Assembly (NCBI GenBank): GCA_030602265.1
Contig: JAUWAB010000011.1
Location: forward strand, 1-64,000
Reading direction: 5' to 3'
DNA length: 64,000 nucleotides
Source: Prolixibacteraceae bacterium
GTDB lineage: Bacteria; Bacteroidota; Bacteroidia; Bacteroidales; Prolixibacteraceae
The notes beneath the pieces were generated by a model. The model saw only the letters and a list, made by a program, of their open reading frames with translations, ran no database searches and had not been told where the DNA came from. Position numbers and translations under genes: made by a program. Shown here piece by piece: positions 29,694-39,090 of this stretch; position 1 is the stretch's first letter, and each line of letters opens with the position of its first letter.

Positions 29694-30782
29694 TCAGACG
29701 AACTGAGGACCGTTCTTCAGCTGTACATCGTTGACAAACTGCCTGATCTGTTGTTCGTCTTCACGCCTGCATACCAGAAGCGTATTATTTGATTCGACGA
29801 CAATATATCCATCCAGCCCCTGCAGCACGGCAATTTTGTCGCCAGGCATATTCACAATGCAGTTTTTATTGCCATAGGAAAGTACGTTCTTCCCGTTAAT
29901 TACGTTTCCGTCATCGTCTTTTTCCTGATTTTCATACAATGAACCCCATGTACCCAGGTCACTCCACCCGAAATCTGCAGTCAGGACATACACATTGTCC
30001 GATTTCTCCATGATTCCGTAATCGATGGAAATCCCCATGCATTCAGAATAGATCTTATTTATAAAAGCCTTTTCATCAGGAGTATTGTAAAGGTGTTCAC
30101 CCTGTGAGAAGAGAACAGCCACTTCATTTAAATGTGCCTCAAAGGCCCTGAGAATAGTTGGCAATGACCAGAGGAAAATCCCGGAATTCCAGAAGAACTC
30201 ACCGCTTCCGACAAAAATCTCGGCCATCTGCAAATTCGGTTTTTCAGTGAAGGTTTTCACCTGGTGGAGGTTATCAAAATCGTTATATTCAACCTTTTCT
30301 CCTACCTGAATATAACCGTAGCCGGTTTCGGGACGGCTGGGATGGATACCCAGAGTGAGTAAAGCCCGATTACCGGAAACAAAATCGAGTCCTCTGGTGA
30401 TTTGTTTCAGAAACTCCTCCTCCTTGAGAATCAGGTGGTCGGAAGGAGCCACCACGAGGTTTGCATCGGGATTAATTGTTTTGATCTTATTGGCGGCATA
30501 GGCAATACACGGTGCCGTATTACGGCGGAGAGGCTCACCCAGTATTTGGTTTCTGCCTAACTCCGGGAGTTGTTTTTGAACCAGGTCCACATAATCGACA
30601 CTGGTCACCACATAAAAATTTTCGGCAGGAATCACCTTTGAAAACCGGTCAAACGCCTGCTGCAGCAAGGTTCTTCCGGTTCCGAGGATATCCAGAAACT
30701 GCTTGGGCATATCTTTCCGGCTCATGGGCCAGAAACGTGAGCCGATTCCTCCGGCCATAATAATGCAATAATTATTACTCAT
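29694..30782 (-). CDS. manC: Mannose-1-phosphate guanylyltransferase
   Basis: Makes GDP-mannose from mannose-1-phosphate and GTP. The N-terminal pyrophosphorylase signature is MAGGIGSRFWPMSRKDMPKQ, followed by RNTAPCIAYAA, VAPSDHLI, and FWNSGIFLW with ADFGWSDLGTW near the C-terminus. At 362 aa it is the short form lacking the C-terminal phosphomannose-isomerase domain of bifunctional ManC. GDP-mannose feeds LPS and capsule mannose as well as GDP-fucose. It converges on the amidase gene. Confidence 0.94.
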   Translation of the reverse strand: MSNNYCIIMAGGIGSRFWPMSRKDMPKQFLDILGTGRTLLQQAFDRFSKVIPAENFYVVTSVDYVDLVQKQLPELGRNQILGEPLRRNTAPCIAYAANKIKTINPDANLVVAPSDHLILKEEEFLKQITRGLDFVSGNRALLTLGIHPSRPETGYGYIQVGEKVEYNDFDNLHQVKTFTEKPNLQMAEIFVGSGEFFWNSGIFLWSLPTILRAFEAHLNEVAVLFSQGEHLYNTPDEKAFINKIYSECMGISIDYGIMEKSDNVYVLTADFGWSDLGTWGSLYENQEKDDDGNVINGKNVLSYGNKNCIVNMPGDKIAVLQGLDGYIVVESNNTLLVCRREDEQQIRQFVNDVQLKNGPQFV

Positions 30783-30804
30783 GATTCAGAAATTATCAAC
30801 TCTT

Positions 30805-30812
30805 CAAATATA
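30805..30812 (-). promoter_or_regulatory. -7 box of manC
   Basis: Minus-strand TATATTTG matches TAnnTTTG, 23 nt before the ATG. Confidence 0.45.
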
Positions 30813-30981
30813 TTCAATTTTTACTGAAGGGAAAAAGGCTTATCCGACAGTCTGAGATATTCCAATAGCCATCCGGCCTTCCGTTCGGTACCGTAAGGAA
30901 TTGCCCAGTACTGAAAAGAACGATGGCAGACAGCTTTTTATGTATGAATTTAAGTTGTAATTTAGACGAAATTTTCAATGA

Positions 30982-31722
30982 ATGAAGTTTTTGTTTCATA
31001 TTGGCCGCTATTTCTGGATGCTGGGGAAAGTATTTGCCCGCCCCGAAAAGCATAAAATGTATGTGAGGCAACTGTTTCACGAAATAGATGCCCTGGGTAT
31101 CAATTCAATAGGCATTGTGGTGATCATTTCCATTTTTATTGGCGGAATCCTGACTATCCAGCTGGCGTATAACCTGGTGAACCCGCTTTATCCCAAAACG
31201 CTTATCGGGCTGGGAACGCGCGACACCCTGATACTCGAATTTTCATCCACTATAATTGGTCTGATACTTGCCGGAAAAATCGGGTCAAACATTACCTCTG
31301 AAATTGGTTCAATGAAGGTCACCGAACAGATCGACTCCCTGGAAATAATGGGGGTCAATTCAGTCGGTTACCTGATACTTCCGAAGATAATTGCCGTGGT
31401 ATTCATGATGCCATTTTTGGTAATACTGAGTATATTCTTCGGATTGACGGGAGGTCTGATTGTCGGGCCTGCGGTTGGTGTGGTTACCGTACCTGAGTAC
31501 ATCGAAGGAATCCGGTTTTTATTTGTTCCCTATTACGTTACGTTTACCCTGATTAAGTCGATCTTTTTCGGTTTCCTGATTGCCAGTGTTCCGGCATATT
31601 TCGGATATTTTGTCCAGGGAGGAGCCCTCGAGGTTGGCAAAGCCAGTACGAGGGCTGTGGTCAATACCAATATCCTGATACTTCTTTTCGACCTGATCCT
31701 AACCCGTTTACTGCTGACATGA
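30982..31722 (+). CDS. mlaE: MlaE-family ABC transporter permease
   Basis: Inner-membrane permease of the Mla/MCE lipid-transport type. 246 aa, about five to six helices, with the MlaE family core NSIGIVVIISIFIGGILTIQ, LIGLGTRDTLILEFSSTIIG, ITSEIGSMKVTEQIDSLEIM and the C-terminal GKASTRAVVNTNI. The stop overlaps the start of the ATPase gene by 4 nt. In E. coli this complex moves phospholipids between the two membranes. The MCE-domain substrate-binding protein (MlaD) is not next to it here. Confidence 0.92.
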   Translation: MKFLFHIGRYFWMLGKVFARPEKHKMYVRQLFHEIDALGINSIGIVVIISIFIGGILTIQLAYNLVNPLYPKTLIGLGTRDTLILEFSSTIIGLILAGKIGSNITSEIGSMKVTEQIDSLEIMGVNSVGYLILPKIIAVVFMMPFLVILSIFFGLTGGLIVGPAVGVVTVPEYIEGIRFLFVPYYVTFTLIKSIFFGFLIASVPAYFGYFVQGGALEVGKASTRAVVNTNILILLFDLILTRLLLT

Positions 31723-32495
31723 TAGAAGTTAGAAACATCATAAAATCTTTTGACGGCAATACAGTCCTGAAAGACATTTCAGCCGGTTTTGAACCAGGCC
31801 GTACCAACCTGATCATTGGCAGGAGCGGTTCCGGGAAGACGGTACTTCTGAAATGTATCCTCGGATTATATGATCCTGATTCAGGATTTATCAGTTACGA
31901 CGGGCGTGATTTTACCGCAATGAAAAACCGGGAGAGAAAAAGACTGCGACAGGAAGTCGGGATGGTATTTCAGGGAGGAGCCCTGTTTGATTCTCTGACG
32001 GTAGAGGAGAATGTCAGGTTTCCCCTTGATATGTTCACCAATATGAGCTTCAGGGAAAAATTAAAGCGTGTCGAATTCTGCCTGGAACATGTAAATATTT
32101 CAAAGGCCAATCATCTTTATCCATCAGAGATTAGCGGAGGTATGCAAAAAAGGGTAGCCATTGCCCGTGCGATAGCGCTCAATCCCAAATACCTGTTTTG
32201 CGATGAACCTAATTCGGGACTAGACCCTGAAACGGCCACACTGATCGACAACCTGATCCATGATCTTACCACGGAATTTAACATGACGACCATAATCAAT
32301 ACCCATGATATGAATTCGGTGATCGAGATCGGTGAGAGCGTATTGTTTATCCACAAAGGCGAAAAGTGCTGGGAGGGATCAAAACACGATATTCTGACAG
32401 CTGAAAACCGGATCCTAAACGATTTCATTTTCGCCAATAAACTATATGCCCAGATGAAGCAAACCCAAAAGACATCTCCCGATACCCCCGTGTAG
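31719..32495 (+). CDS. mlaF: ABC transporter ATP-binding subunit, MlaF-type
   Basis: ATPase partner of the preceding permease. Walker A is GRSGSGKTV, the Q loop is VGMVFQGGALFDS, the ABC signature is SGGMQKRVAIARA, Walker B is YLFCDEPNSGLDP, and the switch His is in NTHDMNSV. FQGGALFDSLTVEENVRFPL is typical of MlaF/Ttg2A. It overlaps mlaE by 4 nt, indicating translational coupling. The C-terminal extension is short. Confidence 0.93.
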   Translation: MIEVRNIIKSFDGNTVLKDISAGFEPGRTNLIIGRSGSGKTVLLKCILGLYDPDSGFISYDGRDFTAMKNRERKRLRQEVGMVFQGGALFDSLTVEENVRFPLDMFTNMSFREKLKRVEFCLEHVNISKANHLYPSEISGGMQKRVAIARAIALNPKYLFCDEPNSGLDPETATLIDNLIHDLTTEFNMTTIINTHDMNSVIEIGESVLFIHKGEKCWEGSKHDILTAENRILNDFIFANKLYAQMKQTQKTSPDTPV

Positions 32496-32522
32496 TGTTT
32501 TGAGCCTCAGCCAGCTGTAATG

Positions 32523-34079
32523 TTACCTTTTGGGAGACAAAGTAATCACCGGCACCATAATCTCTTCCATTGAAATCCCGCCATGCTGAAATGAATTATT
32601 GTAATAATTGGCGTAATAATTATAATTGTTCGGATAAACAAAAAAATCATTCCCCTGGGCAAATATATAGCTGGTGCTTACATTTCTGGAGGGAAGAAAG
32701 GCCTCTTTGGGGTTGGTTACCTCGAATACCTGCCTGGCTTTGTAATTCAGGTTTTTCCCAAGCTTGTAACGAAGATTGGTATTGGTCTCCCGGTCGCCGA
32801 TAACCTTTACCGGATTATTGACCCGTATGGTGCCATGATCCGTGGTAACCACCACCCTGATATCCATAGCCGACAAGGATCTGAGCAGATCCAGCAGAGA
32901 AGAATGGTTAAACCAGCTCAGGGTCAGCGACCGGTAAGCTTTTTCGTCGGATGCAAGCTCCCGGATCATATCCATTTCAGTCCGGGCATGGGAAATCATA
33001 TCGACAAAATTAAAAACCATAACGGAAAGCTCACTGTCGCGTATCCCCTGGATGGTCTCGGACAGTTTCCTGGCGCTTTTCAGGTTGGATACCTTATCGA
33101 AATAGAGCTTTTCCCTGCGGCCCAGTCTTTGCATTTGTTTCTGAAGAAGCGTTTCCTCGAATTGGTTTTTGTTACCTTCATTATCGTCATCATCCCACAT
33201 TTCGGGATACAGCTTTTCAATCTCCGAAGGCATCAGACCGGCAAACATGGCATTCCGGGCATACATGGTAGCAGTTGGCAGAATACTGAAATACAGCAGT
33301 TCTTCCTCCGTATGAAAATATTCATTAATAACCCTGCTCAGCACCCGCCACTGGTCATACCGCATATTATCGATTACAAGGGTGAACACTTTATTGCCCT
33401 GATTAAGCAGGGGAAACACCTTATGTCTGAAAATGTCAGTGGAAAGCAAGGGTCGTTCACCTGAAGACTTTCCAAACCATTTTAGGTAATTATCCCTGAT
33501 AAACCGTGCAAAAGCCACGTTGGCATCATTTTTCTGAAAATTCAGGATCTCATCCATGGCAGAATCTTCAGAGGTGCTCAATTCGAGCTCCCAATATACC
33601 AGCTTGCGGTAAATATCGGTCCATTCTTCTGCGGTCAGCCGGTCATTCAGCCGGGTGCCTATTTTCGAGAATTCCATCTGATAGGCCGAGGTAGTCTGTT
33701 GAGTGACCAGGCGTTTCTTTTCGACGTTCTTTTTCAGTGTAAGCAGGATCTGTTTTGGATTTACCGGTTTGATAAGATAGTCTGCAATCTTCGAACCCAC
33801 AGCCTCATCCATGATATTCTCCTCTTCGCTTTTAGTGATCATGACCACCGGAACATTCGGAGAGATGGTCTTAATCCTGTTCAGGGTTTCGAGGCCGCTC
33901 AGGCCCGGCATATTTTCGTCGAGGAATATGATATCGAAATAATTACGTTCCACCATATCCAGGGCATCCGAACCATTGTTGGCGGTCGAAACTTCGTAGC
34001 CCTTCTCATTGAGGAACAGAATATGCGGCCTGAGCAGGTCAATCTCATCATCCACCCAGAGTATGTTAATTTTTCTCAT
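32523..34079 (-). CDS. porX: PorX: response regulator with PglZ phosphatase-like domain
   Basis: T9SS regulator. Residues 1-120 are a CheY-like receiver with acidic Asp10/Asp11, phosphoacceptor Asp54 (FLDENMPG), Thr82 and Lys104. A helical linker leads to a PglZ/alkaline-phosphatase-superfamily domain (about 210-515): VFTLVIDNMRYDQW, ILPTATMYARNAMF with the nucleophile-type Thr about 269-271, and VVTTDHGTIRVNNP. In P. gingivalis PorX, paired with the kinase PorY, controls T9SS genes and its phosphatase domain hydrolyses nucleotide substrates. 518 aa matches. It lies 92 nt downstream of porW in the same direction. Confidence 0.93.
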   Translation of the reverse strand: MRKINILWVDDEIDLLRPHILFLNEKGYEVSTANNGSDALDMVERNYFDIIFLDENMPGLSGLETLNRIKTISPNVPVVMITKSEEENIMDEAVGSKIADYLIKPVNPKQILLTLKKNVEKKRLVTQQTTSAYQMEFSKIGTRLNDRLTAEEWTDIYRKLVYWELELSTSEDSAMDEILNFQKNDANVAFARFIRDNYLKWFGKSSGERPLLSTDIFRHKVFPLLNQGNKVFTLVIDNMRYDQWRVLSRVINEYFHTEEELLYFSILPTATMYARNAMFAGLMPSEIEKLYPEMWDDDDNEGNKNQFEETLLQKQMQRLGRREKLYFDKVSNLKSARKLSETIQGIRDSELSVMVFNFVDMISHARTEMDMIRELASDEKAYRSLTLSWFNHSSLLDLLRSLSAMDIRVVVTTDHGTIRVNNPVKVIGDRETNTNLRYKLGKNLNYKARQVFEVTNPKEAFLPSRNVSTSYIFAQGNDFFVYPNNYNYYANYYNNSFQHGGISMEEIMVPVITLSPKR

Positions 34080-34171
34080 TTATCGGAAATTATAAGCGTT
34101 TCTGTCTTAAAAACAAAAATCAGGCCCTTATCGTACCCGGTTAACATACTTTAACCCGGCGTTTATCCGGA

Positions 34172-37100
34172 CTACTGACCCAGATAAAAGCGGCGGTAAA
34201 ACTCCATGTATTCGGTAATGTTCCTTCTCTGGCTAAAGACTTCGAGGTTTTCCGGGGTAATGATGAAATTACGGTAATCGGCATCACCCAGAGGTCTGAA
34301 AATATTTCTGTCCTGAATAATCGACTGCAAATAGCCTCTGGCCACTTCACGGTTATCGAGGCCGGATACCCGGACCATTATCCTGAAGTCGTCCAGACGG
34401 CCTTCAGAAATCTGAAGCCCTGCCATACCGGGTGTACTGGCATTGAACTCACCAATGTTCGCAATCAGCCTTTCCTTGTCAAAACCTTCAGAAGGTACTA
34501 CCAGGACGAAAATATGCATGCCGCCGGCATCAGGCGTAAAAGGACCTTCATACGTTTGATCCGATGAAGTAACGGCAATCGGTGGCTGTTGGGCAGGCGG
34601 TGACTGCTGGGCTGGCACCGGCGGGGTGGTCAGCGATGTTCCTGACGGAGCAGATGGGGTGCCTGACGGAGTGGAGGAAGGAGCCTGTCCGGCCCTTTGA
34701 ATGTAATTGGTACGGAAGAATTCCATATAGCTGTCAACAGCTGTATTCTCAAACAGCCTGTTTAGGTTTCTCTCGGTAATCACAAAATTCCGGTAGGAAA
34801 TTTGCCCCAGGCTCTCAAAAAGAGCACGTTCCGTAATGACTCTCCGGAAATAGGACATACCTTCGGCATAGCCAGGAATTCCTTTGACGACCACAAACTG
34901 GTAATCACCCGCTGTCCTGGTTTGTAAGGCCAGGTTCCACGCGCCGAATTCCTGACGGTTAAATCCGGCAAACTGGTTTACCAAAGTCTTTAGCGACATA
35001 CTCCTGTTGTTAACTGCTATCACGAAATTCTGGAGAGTATCGATGGCAGAGGCGAACATGGCTTCTGAAACCGGTACATCCACCGTAACAAAGCGACCCA
35101 TTTCACCTAACAGTTCATCTTCCCGTTGTGCCCTGGCCATCAGCTCTTCGGGCGAGACCTCAGTTTCACCTTCATCGGAGAAATCCGGGCCGATAAACCG
35201 GCTGTAGTTTTTCAGGAAGAACCGCAAATACTCCGCATAGGATTTATCGGCCATAATCTGCCGGTAATTGGTTGAGGAAACCACAAAATTGTAATAATCC
35301 ACCCCTTTGAGCGTCCGGAACACCTCAGCCTTCCGGATGATAGCCCTGAAATAAATCAGGGCCTGTTCCTTATTTCCAAGAGACCTCACCTGTAGCATGG
35401 CCGTTGTGGCGTCCAGGTTTTCTCCTTCGATATCGAAATCGTACCGGGTATAGTGATCGAGGTTGTAATTGGCAATATCGAACTTGAGCCGGTTAAGATC
35501 GACCGCAGCACTTCTTGGATAGGTGATCATGAAATAATGAACCAGTTCCTCATCATAGCTGAATTTACCACCAAACTCATCGTCTTCGGCAAGCATGCCT
35601 GATAAAAGTTCCCGGTTTTTGATCTCATCGTGCAGATAACCCATTTCGACCAGTTTCTGGTAATTCACCAGAGAACTATCCTGAATAAGGGTAAGAATTT
35701 CCTGAGCAAGAGTAACCGGTTCAGCTTTCGGATAATCAGAAATATATTTCTGCATCAGCAGTTCAAAGGAGCGCATGTCGCTGGTTGCCCCCCTGGCTAC
35801 AGATCCCATAAATGCCACTTTGGAAAGCATAGAACTGTCTGGGTCAAATTCGAGGATTTTGTCTGTTGTGCCTATCACCTCGCGGTATCTTCCTGACTTG
35901 TAATCCCTGAAAGCATCCTGATACAACCTGTTCATATTATCCATTCTCTCCTGCATTTGGGTAAAGAAATCCGGATTGAGCAGATATTGGGCATAGCGGC
36001 TTTCGGGGAATTGTTTCACGATCAGGTTGCGGTAATATAACGATCTCTCATGGTTGCCCGACAATTCATGGACATCGTAAAGGTCAAAGAGGGCTGAAAG
36101 CAGATATATATTTTCCGGATAGCGTCTGATAAGTTCTTCAAATGATTCGGCAGAACGTAAATAATCACTGAAATCGGATTTGAATATTTTTCCGGCATTA
36201 TAAAGGGCATCCCTGATTTTATCATGCGATATGGCCATCAGTGAGTCATTAACCGGAAGGTCCTGTGTATAATACTCCCGCTTCATCGGGTCCGTTTCTC
36301 TGGGAATGATAAGCGACGAATCGATCAGTTCCGCAAATTCATTCTGTTCATATTCCGAGAATGAAGCTTTGTTAAGCCTTCTCCAGTTATCCTCGAGCTT
36401 CCGTCTTCCCCACCGTTGCTGAAATTGTGACCTGCCGAAGGATACCGTTTGCGGATTATAGAAATACCAGCCTCCGCCTTCACTTCCGCGGCCCATCCCC
36501 AGGCGGTATTCATTCGCCCGGAAATATCCGCTTTGCGTCCGCCCCTGGCTGGCGAGCAATTCTTCTTCACGCTGTTTTTCCTTTTCAGCCGCTATCCATT
36601 TATCGATCAATGCGTTTCGCTCATTCTCAGGCATGTTGGCCAGTTTTTGAAGGCTATCCTGCAACTCAACCATCTCCAGGTTTTCGACTAATCGGCTAAG
36701 GCCTTTGTACCGTGTATCAATAACCTGATAATTGGGATATTCGTTATTGATCACCATCATGGCGGTATCATAGTAAGCCTGTGATTCCCGGTATTTCCGG
36801 TCATCAAAAAAGATATCGGCAACCGTTATGGATGAACGGGCCTTTTGGAAATCGTTCGAAACACTAACAGCAACCGAGCTTTTATAATGATCTATAGCCT
36901 GGCTTATATTTCCTTCACGATAATGGATATTCCCAAGTGCAAAATAAACCTGATCCCTGAATTCAAGGTTCTTTTCATCCCGAAGCATTTTGTTCAGTTC
37001 CTTCTTGAGTTTCTCAGAATCTCCCAGCCCGGAATAGAGGCTCGCTGCATTTATCCTTGCATTGAAAGCCATTTTGTAGGGTGGGTTCAGTCTGGTGACA

Positions 37101-37903
37101 GCCATAAAGGCTTCGGCAGCCTGTGGAATATTTCCGGTCTCCCGGTAGAGCTGGGCAAGGATGTATTGCAGCCTGACTTTCTCTTTTTTCCAGAAAGTCT
37201 TTCCCATGGCGATTTCAAGCAATTTGATCGCTTCGGTGTATTCATTCTGTTTCAGATAAAAATCGGCATTTACCTTGGCCAAATCTTTTTCAAGCCTCCT
37301 TGGAAATTTTGGGTCAGCCTGAAGGGCCTGTAACAATTCAGATGCCTCCGTGTACCTTTGCATCTCGCTGTAAGTCCTGGCTAACCAGACCATGGCATCG
37401 AAACGGGTTTCTTCTTCAGCAAATTTCCGGATAACATAGGAGAAGTTTTCTGCCGCAGAAGAGAAATTATGCTGATAGAAGAATGCCTGACCAATCATAA
37501 GATAACTGTCGTCAACCCAATTGTTGAACTCCTCCTTCCTGGCAAATTCCTGGTAACTCCGGGTCCTGATCCGTCTGCGTTTCGGCTTTGCGGTAATTGA
37601 ACGGTTCTGGGCCACTTTGCTGCCTTTCTGTATGGCATGGTCCATATCGCCTTTGGCCATCTGGCCTGCCGCAGGATAACTCTCCTTATAGAGCGGCAAT
37701 ATCCTTGTGTAATCATCCTCCAGGTTTTGGTCAATCCGGCGTAACCCGGCCTTCATGCTCTCCTTTCCGTTGAAATAGATATTGTACCTTGAAGTAAGGT
37801 TGTGATAGGCCCTGGAAGCCCTTGTGTTCTTTTCGGTTGAACAGCTGTATATCAATCCTGCAAGAAGAATAAAAATGACTGTATGTATAACTCTTACCTT
37901 CAA
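34172..37903 (-). CDS. porW: PorW/SprE: TPR lipoprotein of type IX secretion
   Basis: Very large periplasmic lipoprotein needed for T9SS function and, in gliders, motility (SprE). Lipobox before Cys21 (GLIYSC). The N-terminus TRASRAYHNLTSRYNIYFNG is the family signature. TPR-like helical repeats fill about 60-780, for example AMVWLARTYSEMQRYTEASE and VYFALGNIHYREGNISQAID. The C-terminal third holds three repeated modules of about 110 residues, each closing with a YxNF(V/I)(V/I) strand and a YxxFFxxxY-like helix. The last is set off by a Pro/Ser/Thr-rich linker (about 1080-1125). 1243 aa is longer than the roughly 600-900 aa I associate with this family. Probably co-transcribed with porX. Confidence 0.88.
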   Translation of the reverse strand: MKVRVIHTVIFILLAGLIYSCSTEKNTRASRAYHNLTSRYNIYFNGKESMKAGLRRIDQNLEDDYTRILPLYKESYPAAGQMAKGDMDHAIQKGSKVAQNRSITAKPKRRRIRTRSYQEFARKEEFNNWVDDSYLMIGQAFFYQHNFSSAAENFSYVIRKFAEEETRFDAMVWLARTYSEMQRYTEASELLQALQADPKFPRRLEKDLAKVNADFYLKQNEYTEAIKLLEIAMGKTFWKKEKVRLQYILAQLYRETGNIPQAAEAFMAVTRLNPPYKMAFNARINAASLYSGLGDSEKLKKELNKMLRDEKNLEFRDQVYFALGNIHYREGNISQAIDHYKSSVAVSVSNDFQKARSSITVADIFFDDRKYRESQAYYDTAMMVINNEYPNYQVIDTRYKGLSRLVENLEMVELQDSLQKLANMPENERNALIDKWIAAEKEKQREEELLASQGRTQSGYFRANEYRLGMGRGSEGGGWYFYNPQTVSFGRSQFQQRWGRRKLEDNWRRLNKASFSEYEQNEFAELIDSSLIIPRETDPMKREYYTQDLPVNDSLMAISHDKIRDALYNAGKIFKSDFSDYLRSAESFEELIRRYPENIYLLSALFDLYDVHELSGNHERSLYYRNLIVKQFPESRYAQYLLNPDFFTQMQERMDNMNRLYQDAFRDYKSGRYREVIGTTDKILEFDPDSSMLSKVAFMGSVARGATSDMRSFELLMQKYISDYPKAEPVTLAQEILTLIQDSSLVNYQKLVEMGYLHDEIKNRELLSGMLAEDDEFGGKFSYDEELVHYFMITYPRSAAVDLNRLKFDIANYNLDHYTRYDFDIEGENLDATTAMLQVRSLGNKEQALIYFRAIIRKAEVFRTLKGVDYYNFVVSSTNYRQIMADKSYAEYLRFFLKNYSRFIGPDFSDEGETEVSPEELMARAQREDELLGEMGRFVTVDVPVSEAMFASAIDTLQNFVIAVNNRSMSLKTLVNQFAGFNRQEFGAWNLALQTRTAGDYQFVVVKGIPGYAEGMSYFRRVITERALFESLGQISYRNFVITERNLNRLFENTAVDSYMEFFRTNYIQRAGQAPSSTPSGTPSAPSGTSLTTPPVPAQQSPPAQQPPIAVTSSDQTYEGPFTPDAGGMHIFVLVVPSEGFDKERLIANIGEFNASTPGMAGLQISEGRLDDFRIMVRVSGLDNREVARGYLQSIIQDRNIFRPLGDADYRNFIITPENLEVFSQRRNITEYMEFYRRFYLGQ

Positions 37904-38067
37904 ATATGTCGAATTTTATTTCTGTTGGATTAAACTCAGAATCGTTAAATATATTGCTTTGAGCCCTTTTAAAATATGGCTGTTCATCGCGTCCGCAATA
38001 TTACAAAACCTAAGGGAAATTTTGCTTATACCACGATAATGAACCTGCATAATTATCCGGCTGCGCC

Positions 38068-38841
38068 TCAGAGTTGTGTTTCGCTGTATCTTTTGACCAG
38101 CTTTAGTCCTTCGAGGGTAAGCAAGGGTTCAACGTGATCAATAACGGGGATGATCGGCGCCATGATATTACTCAGCCCTCCTGTGGCCACAACGGTTACC
38201 GGTCTTTTCAGTTCTTTTTCTATTCTGCCAATTATAGAATCCACAAGTCCGGAATACCCCAATACAATTCCCGACTGGATGGCATGAACGGTATTCTGTC
38301 CGAGGACCGACGGCGGGGGAATCAGGTGAACCCGCGGCAACTGGGCGGTTTTTCCGGCTAAGGCGTTCACAGCGGTATTCAGTCCGGGAGCAATGGCAAC
38401 CCCAAGTACCCTGCCACCCGACCCGACGGTAGTAAAGGTTAGCGCAGTCCCAAAATCAATCACGGTAACATACTCCCCGTACTTATCAAAGGCCGCCAAT
38501 GAATTGGCAACCAGATCGGACCCAATCTGATAGGGATTAAGTACCCTGATGGGCAGTTTATCGTACAATTCAGGGCCCAGTAATACCGGCGTCAGTTTGA
38601 GAAACTTGGAGAGCATATCGATAAATGGCTGAACCAACGTAGGTACCACGCTGCTTAGCACAACCGATTCAATACGCCCGCTGCCGGTGTCTTCACTGGA
38701 TAACAACGACCGGAATATTACTTCGTACTCATCGGCAGTCTTGTTTACATCGGTCTGAATCCGCCAGTCTGAGATCCAGCGGTCAGCATCATTCAGTCCG
38801 AATACAATGTTTGTATTACCAATATCAATTACCAGAAGCAT
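38068..38841 (-). CDS. coaX: Type III pantothenate kinase
   Basis: First step of coenzyme A synthesis, phosphorylating pantothenate; the ASKHA-fold type III enzyme needs a monovalent cation and is not feedback-inhibited by CoA. Signatures: LLVIDIGNTNIVFGL (phosphate loop), SSVVP, NPYQIGSDLVANSLAA, VIDFGTALTFT with the catalytic Asp, GVAIAPGLNTAV and VVATGGLS. 257 aa is typical. It precedes porW in the same direction with 164 nt between, so it may have a separate transcript. Confidence 0.95.
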   Translation of the reverse strand: MLLVIDIGNTNIVFGLNDADRWISDWRIQTDVNKTADEYEVIFRSLLSSEDTGSGRIESVVLSSVVPTLVQPFIDMLSKFLKLTPVLLGPELYDKLPIRVLNPYQIGSDLVANSLAAFDKYGEYVTVIDFGTALTFTTVGSGGRVLGVAIAPGLNTAVNALAGKTAQLPRVHLIPPPSVLGQNTVHAIQSGIVLGYSGLVDSIIGRIEKELKRPVTVVATGGLSNIMAPIIPVIDHVEPLLTLEGLKLVKRYSETQL

Positions 38842-39090
38842 ACTGATTTTAAATTAATTAATGCCCAATTAAACTTATCCCTGCACGATGGCGAACCGTC
38901 CCAAAAATGACAATATGTACATTAACCATTACCTCTGTTGTCCCACTTTTTTGGACAGATATGAGCCAGGTCAGAATTGCATTTTGATATTCAGCAAAAT
39001 AACAAAAATAAATAACATTAAATGAAGAGTTGCGTAAACAAGTCAGATTGTAATTTAATTAAGGGATTAACCATAAACTTACTTACTACT

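Noticed and set aside
32835-33464. 209-codon plus-strand frame
   Set aside because: Shadow of porX, whose receiver and PglZ motifs are on the minus strand.
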